A DNA stretch of 50,448 nucleotides from Phycisphaerales bacterium (GCA_029260475.1 JAJDDE010000022.1:1-50448), one strand, 5' to 3'. Shown: positions 26,307 to 34,703, counted from the stretch's first letter. Notes: generated by a model from the sequence alone, not told the origin. Numbers and translations: made by a program.

Positions 26307-26340
26307 AGAAGGGCCGCCTCACCCGGAGAACGGCCCTTCT
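26307..26340 (+). terminator. Hairpin after glnN
   Basis: AGAAGGGCCG (26307-26316) pairs perfectly with CGGCCCTTCT (26331-26340) across a 14-nt loop. It lies between convergent glnN and the DM13 gene and could serve both. No clear T-run follows on the plus strand. Confidence 0.55.
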
Positions 26341-26384
26341 GCGTGATGGTCGTGGGAGGTATCGTTGCCCCGAACCCACCGGAT

Positions 26385-27173
26385 TCAGCCGCTGACGGTC
26401 AGAGGTGCTGCGGCCCACAGCTTCGTGTACTGCTCGCAGTGGACCAGCAGCGTCTTGAAGCCGCTCGGGTCCACGCCAGCCGGCAGTTCGTATTCCTGAG
26501 CGCCCTTGTTGGACGTCAGTTCCGCGATGACGGTGCCGCCCGAGAGCGCGTTGTTGTTGTTGGCATCGCGAACTGACGTGTTGGAGAGCACGAACTTGAG
26601 GTCCGGGGCCTTCTTCGTGGAGAAGTCGGCGGAGGTCCGGAGGACGATGCCGCCGTCCACTTCAGCGATCTCGTACGAGCCTTTCACGCGTTCGCTCTTC
26701 TTGGTCCATTCACCGCTTGCGAAGAGCACCTTGCCCGGATTGAAGGGTGCCGCGCCCCAGAAGATGCCGTACTCCTCGCAGTGGATCGCCACCGACACGA
26801 TGTCCTTGAGTTCAACGGAGTCAGGAATCTTGAACGACTGCGCACCCTCGTGCGAGTCGAGCAGCTCGAGAACAGTGCCGGAGGTCAACACGTTCCGCTT
26901 CGTGATCGAGTCCACCTCCCGCTGCGAGAGGATGATCTTGAGGTCCGGCGCCTTCTTCGTTTTAAAGTCGTCGCCCAGACGCAGGAAACGCTCGCCGCTC
27001 TCGAGTTCCTCGACGAACCAGTGCCCTTCGATCGCGTTCTTGCCCTCCTGCCAGAGAGTGCCCGAGTAGAGAACCGTGCCATCGCTCTGGTCGTATGGGG
27101 CGGCGGTCGCGGTCGCTGAGAACATCGTTAGCAGCGCGCCAACGAACGTCACTATCAGGGTGTGCTTCTGCAT
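26385..27173 (-). CDS. Secreted protein with two tandem DM13 domains
   Basis: Exported 262-aa protein with signal peptide MQKHTLIVTFVGALLTMFSA, cut near ATA/APY. Two copies of a DM13 domain follow at about 33-148 and 150-262. Each has the F-x-TKKAPDLK strand (DDFKTKKAPDLKIILSQ; ADFSTKKAPDLKFVLSN), a GAQ-x-(F/Y)-x-(I/L)P segment (GAQSFKIPDSVELKD; GAQEYELPAGVDPSG) and the ending HCE(E/Q)Y...WAAAP(F/L) with the conserved Cys. In other organisms DM13 sits next to DOMON domains and is proposed to carry redox cofactors or reactive Cys. It lies 112 nt downstream of recQ on the same strand but is probably a separate unit. Confidence 0.87.
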   Translation of the reverse strand: MQKHTLIVTFVGALLTMFSATATAAPYDQSDGTVLYSGTLWQEGKNAIEGHWFVEELESGERFLRLGDDFKTKKAPDLKIILSQREVDSITKRNVLTSGTVLELLDSHEGAQSFKIPDSVELKDIVSVAIHCEEYGIFWGAAPFNPGKVLFASGEWTKKSERVKGSYEIAEVDGGIVLRTSADFSTKKAPDLKFVLSNTSVRDANNNNALSGGTVIAELTSNKGAQEYELPAGVDPSGFKTLLVHCEQYTKLWAAAPLTVSG

Positions 27174-27285
27174 CGGAGTGTGCTCCAGGTCGTGGTGTGC
27201 GGTGCGGATATGCCATCCGCTCGATGAAGTGAGCGTTCACCAACACCAAAGAATTCAGAGATCCTGTGGGAATACTGAGCGCCGG

Positions 27286-28746
27286 TTACACGGGCGTCGG
27301 CTCGAGATCGAAGTACTCCAGCACGAACGCGCGCACGTCCTCGGTCTTCGTGAGACGCACGATCTGGAGCAGGCGGTGTAGATCGCGCTGGTGCTTGGCC
27401 TCGATCTCCTCGGGTTCCACCGCGTCCTGATCCAGCGGACGCGCGAAGCGGTACCGCCCCGTGGTGTCCGGCCCCGCGTACACGGGCGTCACCACGCCCA
27501 GACGCTCCAGCTCGATCAGCGCGTACTGCACCAGCCCGCTCTGACCCGACTTCCCGAGCGCGTCGATCCGCAGATCGTCCTCATCGAACTCCACCTCCGA
27601 GCGTCGCTCGGCGGCGGTCGCGACGCTCACCATCACGTCCGCCGATGGGTTCTGCCATCGGATGAACTCCTGCTGAATCGCGAGATCGTCCTGGGCGTAC
27701 AGGAATTCGCAGCGCGAGGGCTGACCGTCACGCCCCGCGCGTCCGACCTCCTGGTAGTACGCCTCGACGCTCCCGGGCGTCTGCATGTGGACGATGTACC
27801 GCAGGTCCGACTTGTCCACGCCCATGCCGAACGCGTTGGTCGCGAGCAGGACGAGCCGCTCGTCGGGGGCCGCCTCGATGAAGCGCCTGTAGACCCGGCG
27901 TTTCTCGCGCGGGTCGAGTTTGCCGTGATAGACCTCCACGGCACACTCGGGCATCGCCCTCTTGACGAGCGCCACGCTGCGATCGAGGTCCTTGATGAGC
28001 GTAAAGTAGGCGATGCCGGTGCCGGGGTGGGAGGCGGCGACCTCTCTGAGCGCACCGACCTTGTCCTTGTCGTCCCAGACCTCACGCACGTTCAGTGAGA
28101 GGTTCGGCCGATCGATGCCCGACGCGAAGAGGGGCATCTCCGCATCGGTGCGCCCGAGCACCTCACGGATGTCCTCGCGGACGGGGCCCGTCGCGGTCGC
28201 GGTCAGAGCGATGGTGACGGGGGAGCCCAGACGCTCGCGGAAGGCGCCCACCTCGCGGTACGCGGGACGCAGGTCGTGCCCCCACTTGCTGATGCAGTGG
28301 GCCTCATCGATCGCGAGCAAGCGAACACCGCCGGGCACGGCGTCGAGGGCCTCGGCGAATCCGGGACGGTGCATGCGCTCGGGCGTCGCGTAGACGAGCT
28401 CGTACTCGCCCCGCGCGATCGCCCGTTGCCGCTTCTCCCGCTCTGCACGCCCCAGCGTGGAGTTGATGTACGTCGCCTTGATGCCCTTGGCGCGCAGGGC
28501 CGCGACCTGATCCTCCATCAACGCGATCAAGGGCGAGAAGACGAGGCCGATGCCCGGCGCGTCGGCGTGTCGTGCTTGGAGCACGAGGGCGGGGAGTTGG
28601 AAGCAGAGCGATTTGCCGCCGCCGGTGGGCATGACGACGAGTGCGTCGCCGCCCGAGAGCACTCGCTCGACGATCCTCGCTTGGAGCGGGCGGAGTGCGT
28701 CGAAACCGAAGCGTTCGCGGAGCACCGTGCTGACAATCCCGTCCAT
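27286..28746 (-). CDS. recQ: RecQ-family ATP-dependent DNA helicase (short form)
   Basis: 3'-5' SF2 helicase for recombination and fork repair. 486 aa. Motifs: Walker A MPTGGGKS (39-46), motif II IDEAHCISKWGHDLRPAY with the RecQ-specific aromatic loop, ALTATAT (III), IAYFTLIKDLDRS (IV), LLATNAFGMGVDKSDLRYIVHMQTP is the V region (LATNAFGMGVDKSDLR) and QEVGRAGRDGQPS (VI). After motif VI the protein has a short zinc-binding-like region with few Cys and a winged-helix part but no HRDC domain, so it is shorter than E. coli RecQ (about 610). Start at 28746 (MDGIVSTVLRERFGF). It adjoins the left attachment site of the integrated element. Confidence 0.93.
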   Translation of the reverse strand: MDGIVSTVLRERFGFDALRPLQARIVERVLSGGDALVVMPTGGGKSLCFQLPALVLQARHADAPGIGLVFSPLIALMEDQVAALRAKGIKATYINSTLGRAEREKRQRAIARGEYELVYATPERMHRPGFAEALDAVPGGVRLLAIDEAHCISKWGHDLRPAYREVGAFRERLGSPVTIALTATATGPVREDIREVLGRTDAEMPLFASGIDRPNLSLNVREVWDDKDKVGALREVAASHPGTGIAYFTLIKDLDRSVALVKRAMPECAVEVYHGKLDPREKRRVYRRFIEAAPDERLVLLATNAFGMGVDKSDLRYIVHMQTPGSVEAYYQEVGRAGRDGQPSRCEFLYAQDDLAIQQEFIRWQNPSADVMVSVATAAERRSEVEFDEDDLRIDALGKSGQSGLVQYALIELERLGVVTPVYAGPDTTGRYRFARPLDQDAVEPEEIEAKHQRDLHRLLQIVRLTKTEDVRAFVLEYFDLEPTPV

Positions 28747-28771
28747 ACCGATCTCCCGACGCAGCTCCGAA

Positions 28772-28807
28772 CCAAAGAAAAGGCCGCCCGTGATGACGGA
28801 CGGCCTT
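28772..28807 (-). terminator. Rho-independent terminator, probably the original one of tRNA-Val
   Basis: A 12-bp stem with one mismatch (28780-28791 with 28796-28807, loop GATG). On the minus strand it is followed by a T-rich run complementary to 28772-28779. It lies just beyond the left copy of the tRNA-Val 3' end, where a terminator for the tRNA would have stood before the element entered, and upstream of recQ. Confidence 0.7.
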
Positions 28808-28808
28808 C

Positions 28809-28853
28809 AAGTGGGCGTAACTGGACTCGAACCAGTGACTTCTGCGGTGTGAA
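28809..28853. repeat. Left attachment site: copy of the tRNA-Val 3' part
   Basis: Direct repeat of 45 bp shared with 40652-40696 with one difference (T at 28840 where the tRNA has C). It covers the tRNA-Val from the anticodon loop to the 3' end plus 3 flanking bases. The rest of the tRNA is absent here, as expected for the copy on the far side of an element that enters the 3' end of a tRNA gene. Confidence 0.92.
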
Positions 28854-29106
28854 AGTGGATCACACGCCCTGCCTCTCTGCGATTCGCCCTCTGGCCGAGG
28901 CTCGTAAGTCCAGAAGTTGACTCGTCTTTCAACTATAACGTGGGCTCACGGCGTGTGAGACGCGATCTGACGAGCGGGACGGAAATCGAGCGTCAGCGGG
29001 TCGTTCCGACCCGATCCGATCCCGCGTTTCGAGCGATGAACTCCATTGCTTTGGATGAGAGCCTGTTTGCGATCGGTTGCAGCCCGTGAGTGTCCGAGAC
29101 AACGGG

Positions 29107-29135
29107 TTGACGCCTTCGATGAATCACGATAATGT
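29107..29135 (+). promoter_or_regulatory. Promoter of the element's replication genes
   Basis: TTGACG (29107-29112) and TAATGT (29130-29135) are exactly 17 bp apart, a near-consensus sigma-70-type promoter, about 155 nt before ATG 29291. It lies in the 437-bp gap 28854-29290, which otherwise holds no gene I can support. Confidence 0.6.
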
Positions 29136-29290
29136 ATGTACGGAGTCTGACCAACTCTCTCGCAGTCGGAGAACACCGCCTGCACTCGCCCCCGTCCCAC
29201 GGAGGCTCGCTTCGGCCTGTATGACCGTTGCGAGAGCGAGTGTTCGTGTTCACCGCGTCCGCCCGGACGCCGCACTTGCGAGGGTCAGAC

Positions 29291-29566
29291 ATGCCGCTCG
29301 AACAAGAAGCCCTGATAGACCTCGATGATGCTGTCGAGGTCTACGAAGAACGCACGCGTCATCGCCCCAACCGTGCGACGGTCTTTCGCCACGCTCTGGA
29401 CGGGATTCTGTCCCCCGCTGGCGAGCGGGTGTACCTAGAGCACATTCGAGTCGGGAGACGGATCTACACGTCTCGACAAGCGATCGAACGCTTCTGGGTC
29501 GCGTCGAGCAACGCGTCGAACCGTCGAGCACGCTCACGAACTCGAAACGAACGCTGCCAAGCCTGA
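29291..29566 (+). CDS. DUF1580-like small DNA-binding-type protein
   Basis: 91-aa basic protein. The stretch ALIDLDDAVEVYEERTRHRP, then ATVFRHALDGILSPAGERVY, then LEHIRVGRRIYTSRQAIERF follows the pattern of DUF1580 proteins from Planctomycetes. That is a helix-turn-helix similar to excisionase/MerR-type winged helices (two helices, then a wing with GRRIYTSxxAIxRF). ATG 29291 has GAGGG 7 nt upstream. As the first gene of the element's rightward unit it is a candidate directionality factor or regulator. The Arg/Asn-rich C-terminus may add DNA contacts. Confidence 0.75.
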   Translation: MPLEQEALIDLDDAVEVYEERTRHRPNRATVFRHALDGILSPAGERVYLEHIRVGRRIYTSRQAIERFWVASSNASNRRARSRTRNERCQA

Positions 29567-29664
29567 CCGCGACTTCACGCGGTCCGACGGTCGGTCTGCG
29601 TCACTCAACGAAAGGGCTGCACCGGGACAGTTGGTAACACCCGATGCAGCCGAGGTACTTAGCA

Positions 29665-31455
29665 ATGGATTCTAGCGACGAAAACGTTGCGATTCCCGTC
29701 ATCGACCGACGAGGCGAGGAGTTCAGCGGCACACGATTCCCCGAGGACTTCTTCGTCTACGTCGACGAAGAACCGGGCTACTACGAGTTCGATCGCGGCA
29801 CGATCGAACTGCGTCCCACTCCCGGCTCTGACAACCAGTTACTCGCTTATTGGATCGAGACGGACAACCCGGAACACGACGGGGCGGAACGCTGGACCGG
29901 CGAGCGATGGTGGAAGCAGGAGCGTGTACGCCGTCAGATCGAACGCGAGATCGCGGAACGCTCGCACGGCGGGAAACTGGTTCTCCCCGAGTCGAGCCCA
30001 TCACAGTGGGCAGAGATGTATCTGACGGTCAATCACACGTCGGTACTCGGCTACGGAGTGACGATCAGAACGCTCGTCTGGTGGCAGGGATCGTTCTGGG
30101 AGTTCGATCGGGCGAAACGGCAGTACGTCGCGGTTGAGAGCGAGACGATGCGTCACCGGGCGTTCCGGTTCCTCGAACGAGCGGTGTGTCGGTACACGAG
30201 CAAGGACCGGCGGGTGTCTCACGCGGCGTTCGATCCCGAACCGTCACAGGCTCGCAAGCTCGTCGAGGCACTGGCCGCGAAGTGCGACCGCGAGATGGAT
30301 CACGCTTCTCGGTTCTGGCTTCACCCGACTTACCGAAAGGACATGGGCGATCCGACGGAGATGCTGGTATTCGAGGATCGTGCCGCTCGGGTCAACAACT
30401 GGCTCGGCGAAGCACGGGCTGCTCGTCATCGCGGAATCGTCTGGGTGCGGGATGAGAGTCTGTTCTGCACCGAGGCCCTCCCCTACCCGTATCCGGGCGA
30501 CGATGACGGATCGTACGAACAGCCGCGTCCGCAGTTCGTGGCGTGGCTCGAAGATCGCTTCGGGCATGATCCGGGACAGATCGAAGTCGTACAGGAGTGG
30601 TTCGGGCTGTGTCTGACGAACGACACTCAGTTTCATAAGGCTCTGTACGTCCACGGACCCGCTCGCTCGGGCAAGTCCACGCTCGCACGTCTGCTCAGCA
30701 AGCTCGTGGGCGAGTACAACACCGCGACGCCGACGCTTCGTTCACTCACCCAGCAGTTCGGACTCTCGCCGCTCGTAGGCAAGCCACTTGCGATCATGGC
30801 CGATGCGAAGTTCACGGTCCGCGATCAGAGCGTGGCGACCGAGCGGCTGAAGTCGATCGTGGGCGAGGACACGATTCAGATCGAGCGAAAGTACCGAGAT
30901 CCGCAGAGCGTGCGGCTCTCCACCCGGTTCGTACTGATCTCGAACGACCAACTCGATCTCCGGGATGACTCGGCAGCGTTGGCAAAGCGGATGCTGTGCC
31001 TGACGATTCCCCGCACGTTCTACGGAAGCGAAGACCCGACGATCGAACTGAAGCTCGAACGGGAGATGCCGAGCATCTTGATCTGGGCGATACGGGGTCT
31101 CGCGAGACTCCGATCACGCGGCCGCTTCGTCGAGACGTCGCTGATGAAAGCCGCTCGCTCTGAGGCCGAAGAAGCGGGCTCGCCGCTCCGGGGATTCGTC
31201 GAATCTCGGCTCTCGGTCACAGACGATCACGACCCGCGACGGGCTCCAACGTCACGAGACGTCTACGACGACTACTGCGAGTGGTGTGTCGATGCCGGGG
31301 TTGACCGGAAGGCGATCTACCACTTCGTTCGCGAACTGATGGTCGCCGAGCCTCGCATCCGTAAGACCCGCCAGACGTCGGGCGAGCGACTGTATCTGTT
31401 GACCGGGATCTCGCTTCTCAATCCCTCGTCAGACGCTCGCGTCGGGAGGCTCTGA
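29665..31455 (+). CDS. Phage/plasmid D5-type (SF3) replicative helicase
   Basis: 596 aa. The C-terminal half is an SF3 helicase as found in P4-type primase-helicases. Walker A YVHGPARSGKSTLARLL at about 328-344, Walker B LAIMADAK at about 373-380, motif C RFVLISNDQ at about 420-428, followed by ALAKRMLCLTIPRTFYGSED, the arginine-finger region. N-terminally there is the D5_N-like linker (PQFVAWLEDRFGHDPGQIEV, then QEWFGLCLTNDTQFHKALYV). The first 200 residues do not show primase catalytic motifs (no DxD or TOPRIM pattern that I can see), so a primase may be missing or diverged. Start ATG 29665 is preferred over ATG 29644 because GAGG precedes it. The candidate origin lies directly downstream. 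Confidence 0.85.
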   Translation: MDSSDENVAIPVIDRRGEEFSGTRFPEDFFVYVDEEPGYYEFDRGTIELRPTPGSDNQLLAYWIETDNPEHDGAERWTGERWWKQERVRRQIEREIAERSHGGKLVLPESSPSQWAEMYLTVNHTSVLGYGVTIRTLVWWQGSFWEFDRAKRQYVAVESETMRHRAFRFLERAVCRYTSKDRRVSHAAFDPEPSQARKLVEALAAKCDREMDHASRFWLHPTYRKDMGDPTEMLVFEDRAARVNNWLGEARAARHRGIVWVRDESLFCTEALPYPYPGDDDGSYEQPRPQFVAWLEDRFGHDPGQIEVVQEWFGLCLTNDTQFHKALYVHGPARSGKSTLARLLSKLVGEYNTATPTLRSLTQQFGLSPLVGKPLAIMADAKFTVRDQSVATERLKSIVGEDTIQIERKYRDPQSVRLSTRFVLISNDQLDLRDDSAALAKRMLCLTIPRTFYGSEDPTIELKLEREMPSILIWAIRGLARLRSRGRFVETSLMKAARSEAEEAGSPLRGFVESRLSVTDDHDPRRAPTSRDVYDDYCEWCVDAGVDRKAIYHFVRELMVAEPRIRKTRQTSGERLYLLTGISLLNPSSDARVGRL

Positions 31456-31492
31456 TGGTGGTGCTCAGATCACGTCTAGCACTCTCTGTGCT

Positions 31493-31616
31493 TGCTAGTC
31501 CGTGCTGGACGGCTGGACGGATTTTCCGCTCGGGGCGTCATCGAACGAGCGTGGAATGTCTCCGGATGACGCCCCGGACGCCGAATCCGTCTAGCACCGT
31601 CCAGCACGGACTAGCA
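31493..31616. repeat. Long inverted repeat, arms about 50 bp, 22-nt loop
   Basis: The outer 20 bp are perfect (31493-31512 with 31597-31616), the inner 12 bp are perfect (31531-31542 with 31565-31576), and the part between matches at 12 of 18 positions. That gives 44 of about 50 paired positions around the loop 31543-31564. It lies in the 452-bp noncoding stretch right after the helicase gene and could be part of the element's replication origin. Confidence 0.85.
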
Positions 31617-31673
31617 GTCGGACGGAGTGCTAGACGTACGTTTTTCCGCGTTCAGAGCCTCCCAGCCACGATT

Positions 31674-31808
31674 CCGTCTAGCAGACCAGCAGAAGTCTCA
31701 AAAACTTTCTCAGCCAGATAACAGAGGAAAGAAGAGAGCGAGACGGCGGATCTGCACGCGGAACACGCTGAGAAATGTTTTCGCCGGAACTGCTGGTCTG
31801 CTAGACGG
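31674..31808. repeat. Second inverted repeat, 19-bp perfect arms
   Basis: 31674-31692 is the exact reverse complement of 31790-31808. The arms contain TGCTAGACGG-like text, which also appears in the first inverted repeat (near 31587) and as a single copy at 31627-31635, so the region has an iteron-like word GCTAGACG in both orientations. The 97-nt interior includes an AT/purine-rich stretch at about 31700-31740 that could be an unwinding element. Confidence 0.8.
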
Positions 31809-31907
31809 ATCGGCCCGGATCACCCTCGAAGTCCCGCCCGTCGTCACGCCCATTGACAGGGACAGACGACCAATCTTGCAACTGAGTGCATACACGAAAG
31901 GACAGAT

Positions 31908-32618
31908 ATGCAGACGAACGACACACGCCTCGAGATCGATGAGAAGCAGATACGAGAGTTCCGAGACGCGATCGCTCGCAAGATCCCGAACGAAGCGGCC
32001 GTACTCGAATACCTCGACCAACTGACATACGACGCAGCGTTGAAGTACCACGATCAGTTATCTCCGAACGAGGTCACGGCCTCGACGCTCTGGGCGACAG
32101 CAGATCGATTCAGCGGGCGAGAGCCCATGCAACGCGTCGACGCCACTCAGGGCGTCACAGACGCTCACACCGACGCTCTGACGCGTAGCCCTCGACTGCC
32201 TGATGATCAGCGTGCGACGAAAGCCGGATCTCGGATCGAGGCCCTACGTCGCCGGACCGACCCGATCGAACTGCTGCGGATGCTCGCGTACGAACTGATC
32301 ATCGCGAACCGTGAGTTCACGCCGCTCGAACTCGCTGTCACCGAATACCTGGGCCTCTCCCAAGTCGATCTGTTCGTGCCGTCCGAACCGCTCATGGAAC
32401 TCGCGGGATTCGAGGGCCGAGACCCCTCGTCGCTCGACGACAACGAGGCGGGGAAGGTGCATCTCGCAGCGTTCATGTACTCGGTGCTCGACCTCGAACG
32501 TCGTACGCCGACGTCGGATCAGCTTCGGCAGTTCGACGTCGAGTGCGATCGACTGCGAGGGGCATTTCAGATGCTCCCGTGCCGCGATTCTCATGGCTAC
32601 TATGATTCACGGCAATAA
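31908..32618 (+). CDS. Element protein of unknown function
   Basis: 236 aa, not recognised. ATG 31908 has AAAGGA 8 nt upstream. Mostly alpha-helical and charged (IDEKQIREFRDAIARKIPNE, then ALRRRTDPIELLRMLAYELI), without signal peptide, membrane segment or catalytic motif that I can see. Two Cys only near the C-terminus. It is the first of five genes in close order (31908-34435) and begins right after the inverted-repeat region, so a link to replication or packaging is possible but unproven. Confidence 0.7.
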   Translation: MQTNDTRLEIDEKQIREFRDAIARKIPNEAAVLEYLDQLTYDAALKYHDQLSPNEVTASTLWATADRFSGREPMQRVDATQGVTDAHTDALTRSPRLPDDQRATKAGSRIEALRRRTDPIELLRMLAYELIIANREFTPLELAVTEYLGLSQVDLFVPSEPLMELAGFEGRDPSSLDDNEAGKVHLAAFMYSVLDLERRTPTSDQLRQFDVECDRLRGAFQMLPCRDSHGYYDSRQ

Positions 32619-32653
32619 TCGATACCCTCACTGTTCCGTCAAAGGAGACACGT

Positions 32654-33388
32654 ATGACTCAGATGACTCAGATGACAGGTCAAGACATTCGACAGATCGC
32701 CGCGTTCGGCGGTCACGGCATCCCGCAAGACGTGCCCGAGGAATACGAGTCGCGACCAGAGGCGGCGAAGATCCTCCGCTTCGTCGCGGAGAACCTCGGA
32801 CGACTCGACGGGCTGATCACAGACTTCGACGACGAGGCCGAACGAGTCGATCGCTCTAAGAGCTTCACCAAGATCGGACGCGAGCAGGAGATGGGCCGCG
32901 TCGCTCTGGAGTTCGGGCGTCGAGTCGACACACTTCGCGTTGACGATCAGTTCCTGCCCGCTGCTCGACAACGTCTGGCGATCGAACAAGAGCGTGTGGG
33001 CGAGAGCCGAGGGCCGGGGCTCTCGTTCGCCGATCGCGTGGCACTCAACATCGCGATCCGTCAGTGTCACGAGATCACGCCCGAGGCCGAGATCATCGGT
33101 CCGTACCGCTCGATCGCAGAACAAGCGATCGAGAGCGGGGACGATCAGACACTCGAAGCGTTGCTGGGCGTACCGGCTTCGATCAGCCCGTTCGAGGACG
33201 AAGATCGACAGGAACTCATCGACAGTTGGAACGCCGCTCGCTCGCCAGTGCAGGCACGACTGGTCGCGGATCTTCGACGGGCGATCTCGGCTCTCGAATC
33301 TCGGCTCCGCGTCGTCCGCACCCGCATCGCCAGCCGCACCGGCACGAACGACCCGCTGCGTCAGGTAGCGAGCGGCGGGAACGCGTGA
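32654..33388 (+). CDS. Element protein of unknown function
   Basis: 244 aa, not recognised. AAAGGAG precedes ATG 32654 by 7 nt. Acidic N-terminal half (EEYESRPEAAKILRFVAENL and GRLDGLITDFDDEAERVD) and a helical C-terminal half ending in a basic coil (RRAISALESRLRVVRTRIAS). No enzymatic motif seen. Its stop overlaps the next start (TGATG), so it is translationally coupled to the 130-aa gene that follows. Confidence 0.7.
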   Translation: MTQMTQMTGQDIRQIAAFGGHGIPQDVPEEYESRPEAAKILRFVAENLGRLDGLITDFDDEAERVDRSKSFTKIGREQEMGRVALEFGRRVDTLRVDDQFLPAARQRLAIEQERVGESRGPGLSFADRVALNIAIRQCHEITPEAEIIGPYRSIAEQAIESGDDQTLEALLGVPASISPFEDEDRQELIDSWNAARSPVQARLVADLRRAISALESRLRVVRTRIASRTGTNDPLRQVASGGNA

Positions 33389-33780
33389 TGGGCGACTCCG
33401 ATCAGATCGAACAGTCTGAGTCGCAGACGCTTCGCGACGATCGCGGTCGGTTCGTCAAAGGCACGCGAGGCGGACCGGGCAACACAACCCCGAAGAAAGT
33501 CGCTCGCCTGCGGTCGAAGCTCATCGAGTTCGTCGAAGAACACGACGCTCTGAATCACATCGTGAGCCAGCTCATCCAGATCGTGATAGATCCGAACGAA
33601 CACCCGCTCTCGCGGATCAAAGCTGCGGAAGTCGTGCTGTCGTACACGCTGGGCAAGCCGACAGAGGGGCTGGACGTCATCGCAGAGGTCGAAGCCCTGC
33701 ACGCTCGACTCTCGCTCGACAGCCCGACCATGTCGTTCAGTCAGACCGTTCGCCGGGGCTTCCTCGCGGGTGACGAATGA
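33388..33780 (+). CDS. Phage-type protein, DUF5681- or small-terminase-like
   Basis: 130 aa from ATG 33388. The N-terminus LRDDRGRFVKGTRGGPGN is the R-x-(G)RF-x-KG-x-x-GGPG motif found in DUF5681 and related phage proteins at the start of terminase-region genes. The rest, VARLRSKLIEFVEEHDALNH, then IVSQLIQIVIDPNEHPLSRI and KAAEVVLSYTLGKPTE, is a helical repeat-like domain also seen in small terminase subunits and relatives. The stop overlaps the next start (ATGA). If it is a small terminase, the element could be packaged by a helper phage; without other packaging genes this is only a suggestion. Confidence 0.65.
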   Translation: MGDSDQIEQSESQTLRDDRGRFVKGTRGGPGNTTPKKVARLRSKLIEFVEEHDALNHIVSQLIQIVIDPNEHPLSRIKAAEVVLSYTLGKPTEGLDVIAEVEALHARLSLDSPTMSFSQTVRRGFLAGDE

Positions 33781-34073
33781 GCGTCGCCGCGATCGCGAAG
33801 AAGCTCCGAGCGGAAGCCGCTCGGCGTGCGAACGATGCCGAACGCGTGGTCAAACTTCGTCTCGTCATGTGCGAGGCACTCGCAGGCATGGAACTCGTTG
33901 AGGAACTCGACGCGTGGAATCCCCCGACTGTCAGTGAGTGCCAAGTCCTTGCACGTCAGTATGTCGATCGCGTCGCGAACCGCATGGGCGACGTACCGCA
34001 GCACCCAGACGCACCGACATTGCTCGATCAGATGGCCGAGCGTCTCGCTCACCAGTTCGGAGAGCCTGCGTGA
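33777..34073 (+). CDS. Small element protein of unknown function
   Basis: 98 aa, ATG 33777 overlapping the previous stop. A helical, basic N-terminus (SVAAIAKKLRAEAARRANDA) is followed by an acidic middle (CEALAGMELVEELDAWNPPT). No match recognised. Position after the DUF5681-like gene and coupling on both sides (the next start overlaps its stop, GTGA) argue that it is expressed. Confidence 0.6.
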   Translation: MSVAAIAKKLRAEAARRANDAERVVKLRLVMCEALAGMELVEELDAWNPPTVSECQVLARQYVDRVANRMGDVPQHPDAPTLLDQMAERLAHQFGEPA

Positions 34074-34435
34074 CAGTCCAACGCTCTGAACTCGCGGTGC
34101 TCGGCACACCGGGCGTGATATACGCACACGACGCGGGGGTCGCGTCGTACAACCTGAGACAATCCAGCAGCGAGCTACTCAAGTACGTGTCAGAAAACGA
34201 TCTCTCTGGCAATCCACAGAACGACGATCACGCCAACGACGCCGTAGAAGAGTTTGCCAGCTTTGCTAGTCGGGTCCAGCATCTCAATCCAAACGGAATC
34301 CCGTCCACTGCCTGCTCCGCCCATCAGTCATCTCCAATGTCGGTACGAATCCGCGAAGAACCAAAGGGCTCCCAGCGTACACCAAGGGGAGTCAGTGGAA
34401 TCGCCTGCGAGATCGCGGTGGAAAAGTACGACTGA
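34070..34435 (+). CDS. Possible small element protein
   Basis: 121 aa from GTG 34070, which overlaps the preceding stop in the GTGA pattern used elsewhere in this window. The text (SSSELLKYVSENDLSGNPQN, then AVEEFASFASRVQHLNPNGI) is hydrophilic and soluble; the last third is Ser/Pro-rich and poorly protein-like. No Shine-Dalgarno sequence of its own. It may be a coupled gene, a decayed one, or a chance frame. Confidence 0.4.
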   Translation: MTVQRSELAVLGTPGVIYAHDAGVASYNLRQSSSELLKYVSENDLSGNPQNDDHANDAVEEFASFASRVQHLNPNGIPSTACSAHQSSPMSVRIREEPKGSQRTPRGVSGIACEIAVEKYD

Positions 34436-34644
34436 CCAGAGAACCACCCTCGCGGCTTCAGATCCATCGAAAGCGATGGACGCTACTCGGATCTCGTCTC
34501 TCGCCCCGACGCTCTCGCTCGCTCCCTACGGGATCTCGTTCGAGACGACCCCCGAGTAGCTCGATCGCTCGCGGACGCAGCACAAGACGTCTGAGACGCG
34601 GGAATCACAATCTGATCAGGGCCTGCGTGCGGCCCGTCTCCTTT

Positions 34645-34684
34645 CACGACCCCGTTCGATCTCCGAGCGGGGTCGTGTTGTTTT
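34645..34684 (+). terminator. Rho-independent terminator after the five-gene row
   Basis: CACGACCCCG (34645-34654) pairs with CGGGGTCGTG (34668-34677), then TTGTTTT. It lies in the 334-bp gap 34436-34769 between the small genes and the second recombinase; apart from the palindrome at 34704 I see nothing else there. Confidence 0.7.
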
Positions 34685-34703
34685 CTGCTTGCCCCTCTCA
34701 GGG

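Noticed and set aside
28946-29275. About 100-codon minus-strand frames at the left end of the element
   Set aside because: No ribosome site, no recognisable domain, and the promoter at 29107-29135 on the other strand explains the region better.
33931-34212. 93-codon minus-strand frame opposite the small element genes
   Set aside because: It runs against a row of overlapping plus-strand genes and has poor start context.
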